Origin: Verrucomicrobiales bacterium
GTDB lineage: Bacteria; Verrucomicrobiota; Verrucomicrobiia; Verrucomicrobiales; DEV007
DNA length: 64,000 nucleotides
Assembly: GCA_029213005.1 (NCBI GenBank)
Contig: JARGPI010000019.1
Location: 62,001 to 126,000 of the forward strand
Direction of reading: 5' to 3'
The position numbers were made by a program, and so were the translations under genes. The notes under the pieces were generated by a model. That model did not search any database. It was not told where the DNA came from and worked only from the letters and a program-made list of their open reading frames with translations. Of this stretch, positions 1 to 8,997 are shown piece after piece (the first letter of the stretch is position 1; the number at the start of each line of letters is the position of its first letter).

Positions 1-527
1 CCGACATCATCACCGAAAGTGGCCCATTTCCCGATCGTCTGCTTACCCAGCCAGGATGCCTCGAACAACAGCCGGTAAATCGCGACGAACAGGTTCAAAA
101 TGCCCAGTTTCAAATTACTGACATCTGCCCAGTGCATCTCATAGATGTGGACTTTGCGATCGACCTTGTGCTCCGAGTCCGGAGTGTCCCGGACGATTCT
201 TTCCCCTTCCATACGAAGGGTTTCGAAGACTTCCTTGCGTTCATCGCTCTGGTAGTCCTGAAGGTGTTTCCGCAACTGATAATGCCAGGCGTCATCATCC
301 GTCATGCTGGAAATATCCAGAGGGTTGATTCCCACGTGAATTTTTTCCTCCTTAAAGCCTTCGTAAGCCTGGCCGACATGTTCCTGACCCATCTCCGGTT
401 CCAAACCATCGAGATGCAGCAGAAGATTCACTGCTTTAACGGCGGTTTCGTCTTTGCTTTGATCGGCCACCCCGTGAACGGCGATGATGGCAACTGGACC
501 GGCTTCATTTTCGGTTGGGTCTTTCAT
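1..527 (-). CDS. Partial protein with lipase-like N-terminus (runs off window)
   Basis: An open minus-strand frame begins with ATG at 527 and stays open for about 175 codons to the window edge, so the C-terminus is missing. Residues 12-21 read AIIAVHGVAD, a hydrophobic strand followed by His-Gly, which resembles the oxyanion-hole strand of alpha/beta hydrolases. The next stretch is acidic and rich in charged residues; the end of the visible part (NLFVAIYRLLFEASWLG) is amphipathic or hydrophobic. It is divergent from the small gene at 555, with 27 bases between them. The hydrolase assignment rests on one short motif and is weak; no catalytic serine motif lies in the visible part. Confidence 0.6.
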   Translation of the reverse strand, partial: MKDPTENEAGPVAIIAVHGVADQSKDETAVKAVNLLLHLDGLEPEMGQEHVGQAYEGFKEEKIHVGINPLDISSMTDDDAWHYQLRKHLQDYQSDERKEVFETLRMEGERIVRDTPDSEHKVDRKVHIYEMHWADVSNLKLGILNLFVAIYRLLFEASWLGKQTIGKWATFGDDV

Positions 528-554
528 AAGCAAATTTTTAAGGAGAACCTGAAC

Positions 555-716
555 ATGAAACGGACGGAGGCAGATTACCAGAAAATTTTCGTGTCTTCCA
601 GGTTACGGTTCGTCGATCCGGAAACCGGTTTATGCACGGTAGTCGAGGTGTTGCCCGGAGATTTTACCGCTGAAGAAATGATGGTGGGAATCACTTGCGC
701 AGCAGCAATCTCTTGA
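555..716 (+). CDS. Small hypothetical protein, 53 aa
   Basis: ATG at 555 is preceded by AAGGAG at 540-545 with a 9-base spacer, one of the better ribosome-binding sites in the window. This decides the start over a longer in-frame reading from 132 that would lie antisense to the partial gene. The product is soluble-looking, with a Glu/Asp-rich centre and an alanine-rich C-terminus, and has no signal peptide. It ends 13 bases before the DUF423 gene and may be co-transcribed with it. Family not recognised. Confidence 0.5.
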   Translation: MKRTEADYQKIFVSSRLRFVDPETGLCTVVEVLPGDFTAEEMMVGITCAAAIS

Positions 717-729
717 GGAATCTTGCGGA

Positions 730-1116
730 ATGAAAACCAGTCTTCAGATTCGGATCGCGGCGGTGGTGATGTTGGTGGCCATCGCTCTGGGTGCGATGGG
801 TGCCCACATGTTGAAAGATAAATTGCTGGAAACCGGTCATCTTGAAGAATGGAAAACAGCAGCGCTTTATCAGATGATTCACGGCCTGGCGATGTTTGAA
901 ATCGCCCTGGTTGGAAAACGGGCCCGTCCGCCATTCAGTTTCTGGGCCTGGCTGGTGGGGGTTTTCCTCTTTTCGGGAAGTCTCTATGTTCTTAGCTATA
1001 CTGGTCTTACAGCGCTTCCAATCGTTCTGGCGACTCCGCTGGGAGGGCTTGCCTTTATGATTGGCTGGGCGGCTTTCATCTTCAAACCTCATCAAATTGA
1101 TAGCGGGAATGATTAA
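730..1116 (+). CDS. DUF423 family membrane protein
   Basis: The 128-aa product has about four hydrophobic segments (near residues 8-27, 45-63, 69-92 and 95-115). The signature LGAMGAHML near residues 20-28 matches the GA-x-GAH motif of the DUF423 (YgdD/TMEM256-like) family of small inner-membrane proteins of unknown function. Length is normal for the family (about 120-130 aa). It follows the 53-aa ORF closely and may form a two-gene unit with it. No biochemical role can be assigned. Confidence 0.88.
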   Translation: MKTSLQIRIAAVVMLVAIALGAMGAHMLKDKLLETGHLEEWKTAALYQMIHGLAMFEIALVGKRARPPFSFWAWLVGVFLFSGSLYVLSYTGLTALPIVLATPLGGLAFMIGWAAFIFKPHQIDSGND

Positions 1117-1214
1117 AGAAAAGGCTTGCCCGCAAGTTTTTTGGCGCATTTAATTACTAACAGAAATATTAAATCGGGCGTAAACTGATTTGGTAAATCT
1201 TCGAGATCTATATC

Positions 1215-1688
1215 ATGAGAAAAATCTTCTTTTACACACTCCTGTCGGGATTCCTTCTCAGCTCAGCCGCCGTGCAAGCTGAAGATAAGGTTGACTTCGA
1301 AAAGCAAATTTATCCATTGATCAAGGAGAGCTGTGTCACTTGTCACCGGCCTCCTTACGAAGAAACTCGGGGAACCCGGACCCGGACCAAGAAGCCTAAA
1401 GCGGGCATCATCCTTGCGACTAAAGAAGGAATTCTGTCTGCGGAGGATGAAAGCGGATCCAAAATTCTCGTTCCCGGCGAACCTGATAAGTCACGGATGC
1501 TGGAAGTCACCAAGCTTCCGCTTGATGACGAAATGCACTTCCCACCAGAAGGAAAGGCACCTCAGTGGACTGCCGCTGACAAAGAACTTTTTGCGACCTG
1601 GATCAAACAGGGAGCTGATTTCGGAGCCTGGACAGCTGATCCTGCACCGGGTGAAGGACTTGAGTGGGACGGGAAAGAAAAAGAGTAA
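1215..1688 (+). CDS. Secreted c-type cytochrome domain protein (planctomycete cytochrome type)
   Basis: Residues 1-22 form a signal peptide ending in AVQA. A heme-attachment motif C40-V-T-C43-H44 follows, and M107 in EMHFPPEGK is a plausible distal heme ligand. The C-terminal WIKQGADFG is typical of the short cytochrome domain abundant in Planctomycetes and Verrucomicrobia, usually fused to or encoded near surface degradation enzymes. Here it stands alone (157 aa), with no fused PSD1/PSCyt2 domain. The chain is very basic around residues 50-62. It probably carries electrons in the periplasm. An intrinsic terminator follows. Confidence 0.85.
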   Translation: MRKIFFYTLLSGFLLSSAAVQAEDKVDFEKQIYPLIKESCVTCHRPPYEETRGTRTRTKKPKAGIILATKEGILSAEDESGSKILVPGEPDKSRMLEVTKLPLDDEMHFPPEGKAPQWTAADKELFATWIKQGADFGAWTADPAPGEGLEWDGKEKE

Positions 1689-1716
1689 TTCCGGTTTCCA
1701 TTATTTTTGATTTGGA

Positions 1717-1748
1717 AAGGCGAAGCACTTCGGTGGTTCGCCTTTTTT
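1717..1748 (+). terminator. Rho-independent terminator after the cytochrome gene
   Basis: AAGGCGAA (1717-1724) pairs with TTCGCCTT (1737-1744). Inside it CAC and GTG close a TTCG tetraloop (1729-1732), leaving one G-G mismatch. A run of T extends to 1748. It lies 28 bases after the cytochrome stop and separates it from the sulfatase. Confidence 0.9.
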
Positions 1749-1805
1749 CTGTCCCTTTGTAACTCTGATCTTGTTTAAAACCCGTCGAAACGGTTTTATA
1801 TAGCA

Positions 1806-3671
1806 ATGAAGATTTTCTCAGCCCTTCTGGCGATTATTTTGATCAGCCCGGTTCTTTCCGCCACTGATCGACCCAATTTTGTGCTGATTTTTATCGACGA
1901 TATGGGCTATGGCGATATCGAACCCTTCGGATCAACGGTTAATGCTACTCCGAATCTCAACCGGATGGCAGCCGAGGGAATGAAGCTGACCAGTTTTTAT
2001 GCCGCTCCGGTTTGCTCAGCGTCGCGTGCCCAGCTATTGACCGGCTCCTATGCACCAAGAGTATCGATTCCAGGGGTCCTCTTCCCAAGACAGGGAACCG
2101 GGTTGAATCCGGATGAGCACACCGTGGCAGACTATTTGAAAGAAGTTGGCTATGCGACCGCTTGCGTGGGGAAATGGCATCTCGGAGATCAGGTATCATT
2201 CCTCCCGACTCGTCAGGGATTTGATTCCTACTTCGGAATTCCCTATTCCAATGATATGCAAAAGACGGCTACGGAATCGGGCTTGAGAGTTACGCCACTG
2301 ATTCGCGATGAGAAAGTAGCTGACTTACTCGAAGATGAAGGACAGCGCCGCGTCACCCGTGAATATACTGAGGAAGCGGTAAAATTTATCCAATCAAAAG
2401 CGGACGGTGAAGAACCCTTTTTTCTCTATATGCCCCATACCGCGATGCATGTGCCGCTTTTTCCTCATCAGGATTTTGTCGGTAAGTCGGCTAACGGAGT
2501 TTACGGAGATTGGGTCGCGGAAGTCGATTGGTCGGTAGGTGAGATTTTGAAAACTCTCGATGAGGCGGATTTGTCAGAGAATACTCTGGTGATCTTTACA
2601 AGCGACAATGGTCCGTGGGCGTCGAAAGGCAAAGCAGGCGGGGTATCCGGCCCATTGCGGGGCAGTAAAGGATGCACGCTCGAGGGCGGGGTTCGTGTTC
2701 CCACGATCGCCCGCTGGATCGGTCAAATCGAGGGCGGAACCGTGTCAGATGCGATCACCGGCACTACCGATGTACTTCCGACTTTTGCGGCGCTGGGCGG
2801 GGCGGAATTGAAGAGTGACCGGCAAATCGACGGGGTCGATATTACTGACGTTTTACTGGGCGAGACATCTCAATCAAGTCGCGAGGCTTGGTACTATTTT
2901 GGTGGAACCAAACTGCAGGCCGTTCGTCAGGGTCCCTGGAAGCTGGCCTTAACTCCGCAGAAAATCGGGATGGGTTTCGACAACCTGGGTAACGACGATA
3001 TCAAACGCGGGGGGCGACTCTACAATCTCGATACGGAGATTGGTGAAATGACTGATCTCGCTGCCGGACGTCCCGAAATAGTAGCGAAACTACAGGGTTT
3101 GGCGGATGCAATGGCAAAAGAAATCACATCGAATCGGCGCCCGGCCGGTCAGGTAGAGAATCCCGTTATGCTATACCTTTCGGATGCTCCACTTCGCAGC
3201 GAGCGCAAAAAGCTACCTCGCAAACCACCTAACTGGACCAAGGTAAAAGCGGGAGATGTGATTGATACCAATTCAGCTCCGGGAATTGCCGGTAATGCTT
3301 TTACGGTCGAGGCCGCCATCTCCGGAGAGAATCTTTCCGGCCCGATTGTGGCCCATGGCGGTTCGGCGGTTGGATATGTTTTATATGCGAAAGCAGGCGA
3401 AATTGTCTTTGCGATCAGTCATGGTTCTAAAGTGGATCGGGTATCGCTCCCTGTATCCGACCGGGATTTGCCCTATATCGCGAGTTTCGATAAAGATGGT
3501 CTCACTTTAATTCAGGGCGATCGAAGTGTGACGTCTCAGGGTGGTGCCGTGGGGCGTCACCCTCAGGAAGATTTGTGTATCGGACACGACGATAAAAACC
3601 CGGTGGACTCGCAAGCGCCCAAGGGGAATTTCACCGGTAGTATCGATCGAGTCTTGGTAAAACTGAAATAG
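1806..3671 (+). CDS. Secreted type I sulfatase with C-terminal lectin-like domain
   Basis: The 621-aa product begins with a signal peptide (residues 1-19). It has the sulfatase metal-binding Asp pair (D31-D32), the formylglycine site C70-S-A-S-R74 followed by AQLLTG, the VGKWHLG motif (123-125 K-W-H), and the SDNGPW block. Residues to about 470 match an arylsulfatase; the remaining 150 look like a beta-sandwich LamG/concanavalin-type domain (SIDRVLVKLK at the end), probably for substrate binding. The serine after the cysteine and the Ala at the third position fit C-x-[AP]-S-R. Activity needs a formylglycine-generating or anaerobic maturase, absent from this window. It likely removes sulfate from algal polysaccharides. 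Confidence 0.92.
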   Translation: MKIFSALLAIILISPVLSATDRPNFVLIFIDDMGYGDIEPFGSTVNATPNLNRMAAEGMKLTSFYAAPVCSASRAQLLTGSYAPRVSIPGVLFPRQGTGLNPDEHTVADYLKEVGYATACVGKWHLGDQVSFLPTRQGFDSYFGIPYSNDMQKTATESGLRVTPLIRDEKVADLLEDEGQRRVTREYTEEAVKFIQSKADGEEPFFLYMPHTAMHVPLFPHQDFVGKSANGVYGDWVAEVDWSVGEILKTLDEADLSENTLVIFTSDNGPWASKGKAGGVSGPLRGSKGCTLEGGVRVPTIARWIGQIEGGTVSDAITGTTDVLPTFAALGGAELKSDRQIDGVDITDVLLGETSQSSREAWYYFGGTKLQAVRQGPWKLALTPQKIGMGFDNLGNDDIKRGGRLYNLDTEIGEMTDLAAGRPEIVAKLQGLADAMAKEITSNRRPAGQVENPVMLYLSDAPLRSERKKLPRKPPNWTKVKAGDVIDTNSAPGIAGNAFTVEAAISGENLSGPIVAHGGSAVGYVLYAKAGEIVFAISHGSKVDRVSLPVSDRDLPYIASFDKDGLTLIQGDRSVTSQGGAVGRHPQEDLCIGHDDKNPVDSQAPKGNFTGSIDRVLVKLK

Positions 3672-3672
3672 G

Positions 3673-5061
3673 TTAGACGGCGATTTTGAGAGTGGCCAAC
3701 AGGATGTCGTGGGCGTCCCGGTTTTTCATAAAAGCGGGGAAACGGTCACTTCCCGGACCGATCGCGCAAAATTCCACGAGTTCCCCGGTGTGATTCTGGC
3801 TTGTCCAGGTCACTCCGGTATGTTGACCGAGTGCGACTCCGGCACCTCCCCGGAGCCCCTGGGCCATCTTGGTTTGTTCGTCATTTAATTTCAGTCCGGT
3901 ATATTTTTCGAGTGCGGCAGCGAGTTTGTCCCCACTGAGACCTTTAATCCCATTTTGCGACATCCACTCCAGTGAGCGGCTGAATTGGGCTAGCCGGTCG
4001 AAGTAGGCATTGCTTGCCGAGTAGGAACCGGGTCCGAACTTTTCGTCAGGTTTACCTTTCACGCCGTTCATCTGGATACCGCCGCAGCCGTGATCGGTGG
4101 TTATTACCAGCAAAGTATCGGGATTTTTGTCGATAAAGGCAATCGCTTCGCCGATGGCATCGTCAAAGGCGAGTTGGTCGTGGATAGAAGCGGCGGCATC
4201 GTTAGCATGACCTGCGTGATCGATTCGGGCACCTTCGATCATCAGGAAAAATCCCTCTTTTGCCGATTGCAGGCGATTGAGGGCGGCGCGGCTCATTTCG
4301 GCCAGAGTTGGAGTCGATTTATCGAGAGCGGGATCGTTAGTCCGATCAATCTCATAAGGCATGTGCCCGTTGCTGAATAAACCGAGTAGAGGTCCTCCGG
4401 CGGCGGGATCGATTTTTTTCAGTTCCGCCCGCGAAGAGATTGATTGATACCCGGCAGCTTGAAATTGTTGAACCAAATCTGCATCGAAGAATTTGGTTCC
4501 GCCTCCCAGTAAGACATCGACCCTGCGGTCCAGATATTGTTTAGCGATATCTTTTTCCTGCCCGCGACTGGGCACATTGGCGGCAAATCCCGCCGGGGTG
4601 GCGTGTGTGATGGTGGCAGTCGAAACCAGGCCGGTTTTGCGACCCACCTTTTGCAGCTTCGTATGAAGGGGCGTGGAGACGGTTCCGTCGGGTAGAATAT
4701 TGAGGACCCCATTGTCAATCCGGTGACCGCAGCCCCAGGCGCTCGCTGCCGCTGCTGAGTCGGTGACGCAGCTGCTGTGGGAGTAGGTTTCGACCAGTGA
4801 GCGAACCACCGGTCTTTCCTGGTAGAGCCGGGTCCAGTTGGTTTCTTTTGACTGATGGCGTTGCCGATAGAGATGGGCCAGTGACAGGGCTCCGTGATTC
4901 ATTCCATCACTGACCATGAAAATTACATTTTTGGCTTCGCCGGAATTTCCCCCGGCCTTGCGGCTGTCATCAGCAAGGAGGGAACGCTCCGCTCCGAAGA
5001 CGGCGGTTGTAGCGACTGAGGCATTGAGAAACCGGCGGCGACTGGTGGAAAATTCCTTCAT
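3673..5061 (-). CDS. Tat-exported alkaline phosphatase (PhoA family)
   Basis: The 462-aa product has an N-terminal twin-arginine signal SRRRFLNAS at residues 7-15. The alkaline phosphatase active site is present: metal ligand D52 in MVSDGMN, nucleophile S102 in TDSAAAASAWG, the RIDHAGHAND metal motif, the TTDHG block and a late His in NHTGE. It hydrolyses phosphomonoesters outside the cytoplasmic membrane. The gene is convergent with the sulfatase, with one base between the two stop codons and no room for a terminator. No Pho box was recognised in the 143-base gap upstream. Confidence 0.92.
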   Translation of the reverse strand: MKEFSTSRRRFLNASVATTAVFGAERSLLADDSRKAGGNSGEAKNVIFMVSDGMNHGALSLAHLYRQRHQSKETNWTRLYQERPVVRSLVETYSHSSCVTDSAAAASAWGCGHRIDNGVLNILPDGTVSTPLHTKLQKVGRKTGLVSTATITHATPAGFAANVPSRGQEKDIAKQYLDRRVDVLLGGGTKFFDADLVQQFQAAGYQSISSRAELKKIDPAAGGPLLGLFSNGHMPYEIDRTNDPALDKSTPTLAEMSRAALNRLQSAKEGFFLMIEGARIDHAGHANDAAASIHDQLAFDDAIGEAIAFIDKNPDTLLVITTDHGCGGIQMNGVKGKPDEKFGPGSYSASNAYFDRLAQFSRSLEWMSQNGIKGLSGDKLAAALEKYTGLKLNDEQTKMAQGLRGGAGVALGQHTGVTWTSQNHTGELVEFCAIGPGSDRFPAFMKNRDAHDILLATLKIAV

Positions 5062-5184
5062 AATTAATGTGGCCGGAAGATAGCCCGAAAAGAGTGTCTC
5101 AACACGGCTCGATCATGCCAGAGTGGAATTGAACAAGAACGTAGATGGGCTTCGCTGATGAATTCCCGTTCCTCGAATTTATCT

Positions 5185-5205
5185 GAACAGGCGAGACACC
5201 TGTTC
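5185..5205. repeat. Short hairpin, GAACAGG / CCTGTTC arms
   Basis: GAACAGG (5185-5191) and CCTGTTC (5199-5205) form a perfect 7-bp stem with a 7-base loop, its last base overlapping the stop codon of the FAD oxidoreductase. No T-run follows on either strand, so it is not a classical intrinsic terminator. Its form resembles short dispersed hairpins common in PVC genomes, but no second copy was seen in this window. Confidence 0.5.
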
Positions 5206-7286
5206 TACTCTTCCGCTTTTACGGGCAACAACTGGATTGCATCGATGGACACGTAGGAATCAGTATCGTCGTTTCGGATCGTAATTTTTACCGGCTGGTC
5301 TTCTGCGAAATTCCAGACCCCTAAGGTTGTGAAAACCCCTTCGTGCTCGGGTTTCTTCCTTTGATCGACTTCCACAGTCGCTTTTCCGTTGGCGTGTGTG
5401 ATGTCGATCGGTGCTGCTGATGCCCGATTCGATGCAAAAGCGTAGGCAAAACGAACCTCATAGTCTCCGGTTTCCGGAACGGATACGGTAAATGTTGCGG
5501 ATTTGTTGCCTTTTCCGCTGTTGCTGTCGTGAGCGGCAGTTCCTTCCACCGGGTTTCCATATCCACTGTGTCCCCAGGATCCGACAAAGGTGGCGGATCG
5601 GTCGTCGAGCGCGATTCCGAGCAGTTTATCAACCGTGATCAAATCAGCGAGTCCTTCAATTTCGAGAACGACATTTTGATCCTTCAATTTCTTCTGTAGC
5701 ACAGCGACATCGACTCGATGCACGACAGGTTCATCCGGGCTTTCGGCCAGGGCCATCGCTGCTGCCGTTCCACTGGCCTGACCGAGTGTCATGTAGACGG
5801 GCTCCATTCGAATGGAACAATACGCAATATGCGATGCAGAAAGACATACCGGCACCAGTAGATTTTCGCATTCTTTTTCCTGAGGCAACAGAGAGCGATA
5901 GGGGATTTGATAGGGTCTTGTCGGGCTGTCCTGAAACGAACCCTCATCGGTAACGAGTCCTTCCGGAGTCACAATCCGTTGTACGATGTGACAATCTAAA
6001 ATGAATGAGCCCATACCTACGGAGTCCGGTTTCACGATCTCGGTCCAGGTATCTTCCTGCCGCATCACATATTCGCCTTTCATCCGGCGCGCCTCGCGGA
6101 CGTAGAGTGCGTAGGGCCAGTTGCCGTTATCGACGAATTCATCTTTGCAAAGGCCCCAGGAATTGACCTCGTCCCGAAGGGTTCGGGGGACCCGCTCGTC
6201 ATTACCCAAAAACCAGAGATAGCCCTGAACATAGTCGACGTGGTCCTGCCAGATGGCGTCGCGGGTTTTGTGATCACCATCGGGATAGCCGGCATTACCT
6301 CCGGCATAATCAGTGGAAAATAACCCCTGAGCGTTAAGGTCGAACTTTCCGTTTGCGATTGCACCGAGGTGAACGAGTCGACCAAAGGGGATCGAAGGAA
6401 AGCGCTCGATGAGACGAAGTAGCATTTCATACCGATTCGGATCGTAGTGAATCGGTTTCGGGAAAGGCACCCGGATGTCGTCTCTCTGGGTGACACAGAT
6501 TCTGAAATTGTATGCCTGAGTCAACTCATCGGCATCGCCCGGTTTCATTTGGGGGTCGGCTTTCACTACACCGGAAATCAATTCTCCATTTTGATCATAG
6601 GCGCTGATTTCGACCGGGGTGCCGTGGATGAAATGGGGAGCTGTCCCTCCATGACAGGAACACACATTCTCCATCGTATCCGGGCCGTGCGGCCGTAGCG
6701 GCATTGGAGTGTATCCGGCTAGAGGTTCACCGTATTCCTCGCGACTTTCGCGACCCACCCGGTAACTGACTCCGCTTAAAGCCATCAGGTCGCCTTCGTA
6801 ACTTGCATCGATAAAGATGCGACCTTTCCAGATACTTTGGTCATCGAGGGAAAGGGAGCGGATCCGGTTGTTGTCTTTCACTACCGATTTGATCCGGTGC
6901 CCCGTGACAAGCGTGATTTGGTCTTTATACGGGTTCAGTAGTTCCCGGAACGCTGCCATGTTTTGCTTTGGTTCGGCATACCACATTGGCGTTTTTTCCC
7001 CGCCAATCTTTTTAGCCATTTCAAAGTATTCGCGGGTCATCCCGCCGATTGTTTGCTCCTGTCCTTTATCGGTTCGACTGAGCCCGCCGGTAACAAGTCC
7101 GCCGATCCAATTTGTCGGTTCGATGATGGCGACCTTGAGATCGCCATTATCCCGGAGGGCAGCTACGGCGGAAATGAGACCTGCCGGGCTGCCTCCGTAG
7201 ACAATCAGATCAAATTCGTCTGCGGCGTTCGAAAATGACGGCCAAAGCAGAAAGAATGCGGCAAAGAATTGGGTAAAACGTTTCAT
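5205..7286 (-). CDS. Secreted FAD-dependent oxidoreductase with C-terminal golvesin-like domain
   Basis: The 693-aa product has a signal peptide (residues 1-22), then an FAD-binding Rossmann start LIVYGGSPAGLISAVAAL, with G31-G-S-P-A-G36 as the dinucleotide loop, and an IIEP-x-x-WIGG block typical of the FAD_oxidored family of planctomycetes and verrucomicrobia. The C-terminal 130 residues (about 560-690) are a beta-rich module ending SVSIDAIQLLP-like, similar to golvesin/xanthan-lyase carbohydrate-binding domains. It probably oxidises a sugar or sugar-derived substrate in the periplasm. It starts 14 bases after the YgfZ-like gene and may be the last gene of that operon, though its function differs. 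Confidence 0.85.
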   Translation of the reverse strand: MKRFTQFFAAFFLLWPSFSNAADEFDLIVYGGSPAGLISAVAALRDNGDLKVAIIEPTNWIGGLVTGGLSRTDKGQEQTIGGMTREYFEMAKKIGGEKTPMWYAEPKQNMAAFRELLNPYKDQITLVTGHRIKSVVKDNNRIRSLSLDDQSIWKGRIFIDASYEGDLMALSGVSYRVGRESREEYGEPLAGYTPMPLRPHGPDTMENVCSCHGGTAPHFIHGTPVEISAYDQNGELISGVVKADPQMKPGDADELTQAYNFRICVTQRDDIRVPFPKPIHYDPNRYEMLLRLIERFPSIPFGRLVHLGAIANGKFDLNAQGLFSTDYAGGNAGYPDGDHKTRDAIWQDHVDYVQGYLWFLGNDERVPRTLRDEVNSWGLCKDEFVDNGNWPYALYVREARRMKGEYVMRQEDTWTEIVKPDSVGMGSFILDCHIVQRIVTPEGLVTDEGSFQDSPTRPYQIPYRSLLPQEKECENLLVPVCLSASHIAYCSIRMEPVYMTLGQASGTAAAMALAESPDEPVVHRVDVAVLQKKLKDQNVVLEIEGLADLITVDKLLGIALDDRSATFVGSWGHSGYGNPVEGTAAHDSNSGKGNKSATFTVSVPETGDYEVRFAYAFASNRASAAPIDITHANGKATVEVDQRKKPEHEGVFTTLGVWNFAEDQPVKITIRNDDTDSYVSIDAIQLLPVKAEE

Positions 7287-7300
7287 GGCGTGAAGTTAAC

Positions 7301-8113
7301 TCACAGCTTCGGCGGATACAGAATGGCGATCTCCTCAAACCCTTCTTTCGCAAAACTGTCTTTCGCTAACAGAGGTGTCAAAAAGGTGTCCTGCTGATCA
7401 GGGTGGGGGACTGAATCCCGTGTCGCGGCAGCGATTTCTTTGCCGTTAGCATCTGAAAAGGTGGCCCCTTTTTCGTATGGTTTGGTAGTCAAAAAGAGCC
7501 GCAGTTTCTTCGGGATTTTTCCCGCGCTTTCAATTCGGGAAACGATTTCCTGACCAAGGTAGCAGCCTTTGTGAAAATCGACGGCCCATTTGTCGAGCCC
7601 AAGGCTGGCGGGGAATTCCTCGCCAGAAATTTCAAATCCATACTCAGGGATTCCATGAAGAATCTTTTGAGCTAACAAGTCGGTTAACTCCAACTCTGTT
7701 AATCCAGATGTATCGACCTCGCCGAAGACATCGAAGCCTTTTAATCCATATCGCCAGTGTTCCCGCGCTCCGGGGTGATCGATCGATTCGGCGATGATAT
7801 GGGTGACGTCGCTGACTTCCGGTGACTCGATAAACTCGCAGTCGTCGGCGATCAGGTAGCGATCCAGTCGGGCTAATACGGCTTCCTCCTGAGCTTTGTC
7901 GACTTCGATAAGAAGGCTTTCAGGACCGTTTCCGGCAGTGACCCGAATTACGGCGTCGACTTTCCCTTTCATCGTGCAGACGCAGGCGGTGACGACTTTT
8001 TTACTTAAATCACCGCTTACGTTATTAGAGATTTGCCCGTTTAGAAAGCGAACCGCATCGGGTCCTTTCAATTCGAGGTAGGCAATGTTTTCTGGTTTGA
8101 TCCAGCCTGTCAT
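7301..8113 (-). CDS. ygfZ: YgfZ/GcvT-like folate-binding protein
   Basis: The 270-aa product carries the YgfZ signature K182-G-C184-Y-L-G-Q-E189 in the expected position, an N-terminal GcvT-like fold (LNGQISNNV, residues 25-32) and normal family length. YgfZ proteins use tetrahydrofolate and help assemble or repair certain Fe-S enzymes in the cytoplasm. The start codon overlaps the stop of the upstream dehydrogenase by four bases (8110-8113), indicating translational coupling. An RumA/TrmA-type methyltransferase with an Fe-S cluster lies elsewhere in the window. Confidence 0.88.
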   Translation of the reverse strand: MTGWIKPENIAYLELKGPDAVRFLNGQISNNVSGDLSKKVVTACVCTMKGKVDAVIRVTAGNGPESLLIEVDKAQEEAVLARLDRYLIADDCEFIESPEVSDVTHIIAESIDHPGAREHWRYGLKGFDVFGEVDTSGLTELELTDLLAQKILHGIPEYGFEISGEEFPASLGLDKWAVDFHKGCYLGQEIVSRIESAGKIPKKLRLFLTTKPYEKGATFSDANGKEIAAATRDSVPHPDQQDTFLTPLLAKDSFAKEGFEEIAILYPPKL

Positions 8114-8985
8114 GATCGTGAATCGGGAAGGTGTTTGTCTGACTGGTAGTTTGCGGCGAGCACGGAGTAGTCGTCGTCGCCTCGCCCTTTTTGCATGGTG
8201 CGAAACATGATATTTGCGGTGGTGGTTAACACCGGCATGTCGACGGCAAACTGTTTGCCCAGTTCCAGAGCGAATTTGGAGTCTTTGAACATATTTTTCA
8301 GGGAGAAATGAGGCTCGAAATTGCCTTCAATCATGGTAGGCAGTTTCATCGAGGCGAGGACTGAGTTACAGGCATTATTTTCAATCGCGTGCTGCAGAAC
8401 CTGTGGATCGATGCCGGCAGCTTTGGTAAGTCCGTAGGCTTCACTGAGAACCTCAACTGTTGCCGCGGAAATCATATTCGTAGCGATTTTGATGACCGAG
8501 GCTTCGCCGACTTTTCCTATATAGATAATTTCTTTGGCCGACAGTTCGAGAACCGGTTTGACCTGCTCGAGAACACCGGGATCTCCGCCGATGTAGTAAA
8601 CCAGGGCTCCCGCTTTTGCAGCTTCTTTACTTCCGGTGAAGGGGGCATCGAGAAAATCGGCGCCCACCGACTGTGCGATTTCATGAGCGGCCACGGAGGC
8701 GTGCGGTTCGACGGTCGAGTGGTTCAGGATGATATGATGGGAAGTCAGGGAACCTTTGAGCTGCCCCATGATGGAGAGCAATGCATCGCCATCCGTGACG
8801 TAGATCTGAATGACTTTGACGAGCTGAGCCATTTCGCCCGGCGAGCCGAGAAAATTCGGTTCCGGTTTCGGCGAACGATTCCAGACGTAAACGTCCTTTC
8901 CGTTTTGTCGGAGGTGGTTTGCTATTCCTTTTCCGATGATCCCCATTCCGATCACCCCGATTTTATCAAAATCTGCGTTAGCCAT
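8110..8985 (-). CDS. 3-hydroxyisobutyrate dehydrogenase-like NAD(P)-dependent oxidoreductase
   Basis: The 291-aa protein has an N-terminal Rossmann motif IGVIGMGIIGKGIANHL (G13-x-G15-x-x-G18), the substrate-binding NHSTVEP, the DAPFTGS block corresponding to DAPVSGG, and the catalytic lysine region GEASVIKIATNM. These define the beta-hydroxyacid dehydrogenase family, which includes 3-hydroxyisobutyrate, tartronate semialdehyde and glyoxylate reductases. The exact substrate cannot be read from the sequence. It lies 12 bases after ruvX and overlaps ygfZ. Confidence 0.88.
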   Translation of the reverse strand: MANADFDKIGVIGMGIIGKGIANHLRQNGKDVYVWNRSPKPEPNFLGSPGEMAQLVKVIQIYVTDGDALLSIMGQLKGSLTSHHIILNHSTVEPHASVAAHEIAQSVGADFLDAPFTGSKEAAKAGALVYYIGGDPGVLEQVKPVLELSAKEIIYIGKVGEASVIKIATNMISAATVEVLSEAYGLTKAAGIDPQVLQHAIENNACNSVLASMKLPTMIEGNFEPHFSLKNMFKDSKFALELGKQFAVDMPVLTTTANIMFRTMQKGRGDDDYSVLAANYQSDKHLPDSRS

Positions 8986-8997
8986 GTCTCGCCGAAG

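Noticed and set aside
132..554. Long in-frame upstream extension of the 53-aa ORF
   Set aside because: It lies antisense to the truncated minus-strand gene, and the strong AAGGAG site marks ATG 555 as the start.
5185..5205. Rho-independent terminator of the FAD oxidoreductase gene
   Set aside because: The stem overlaps the stop codon and no T-run follows.
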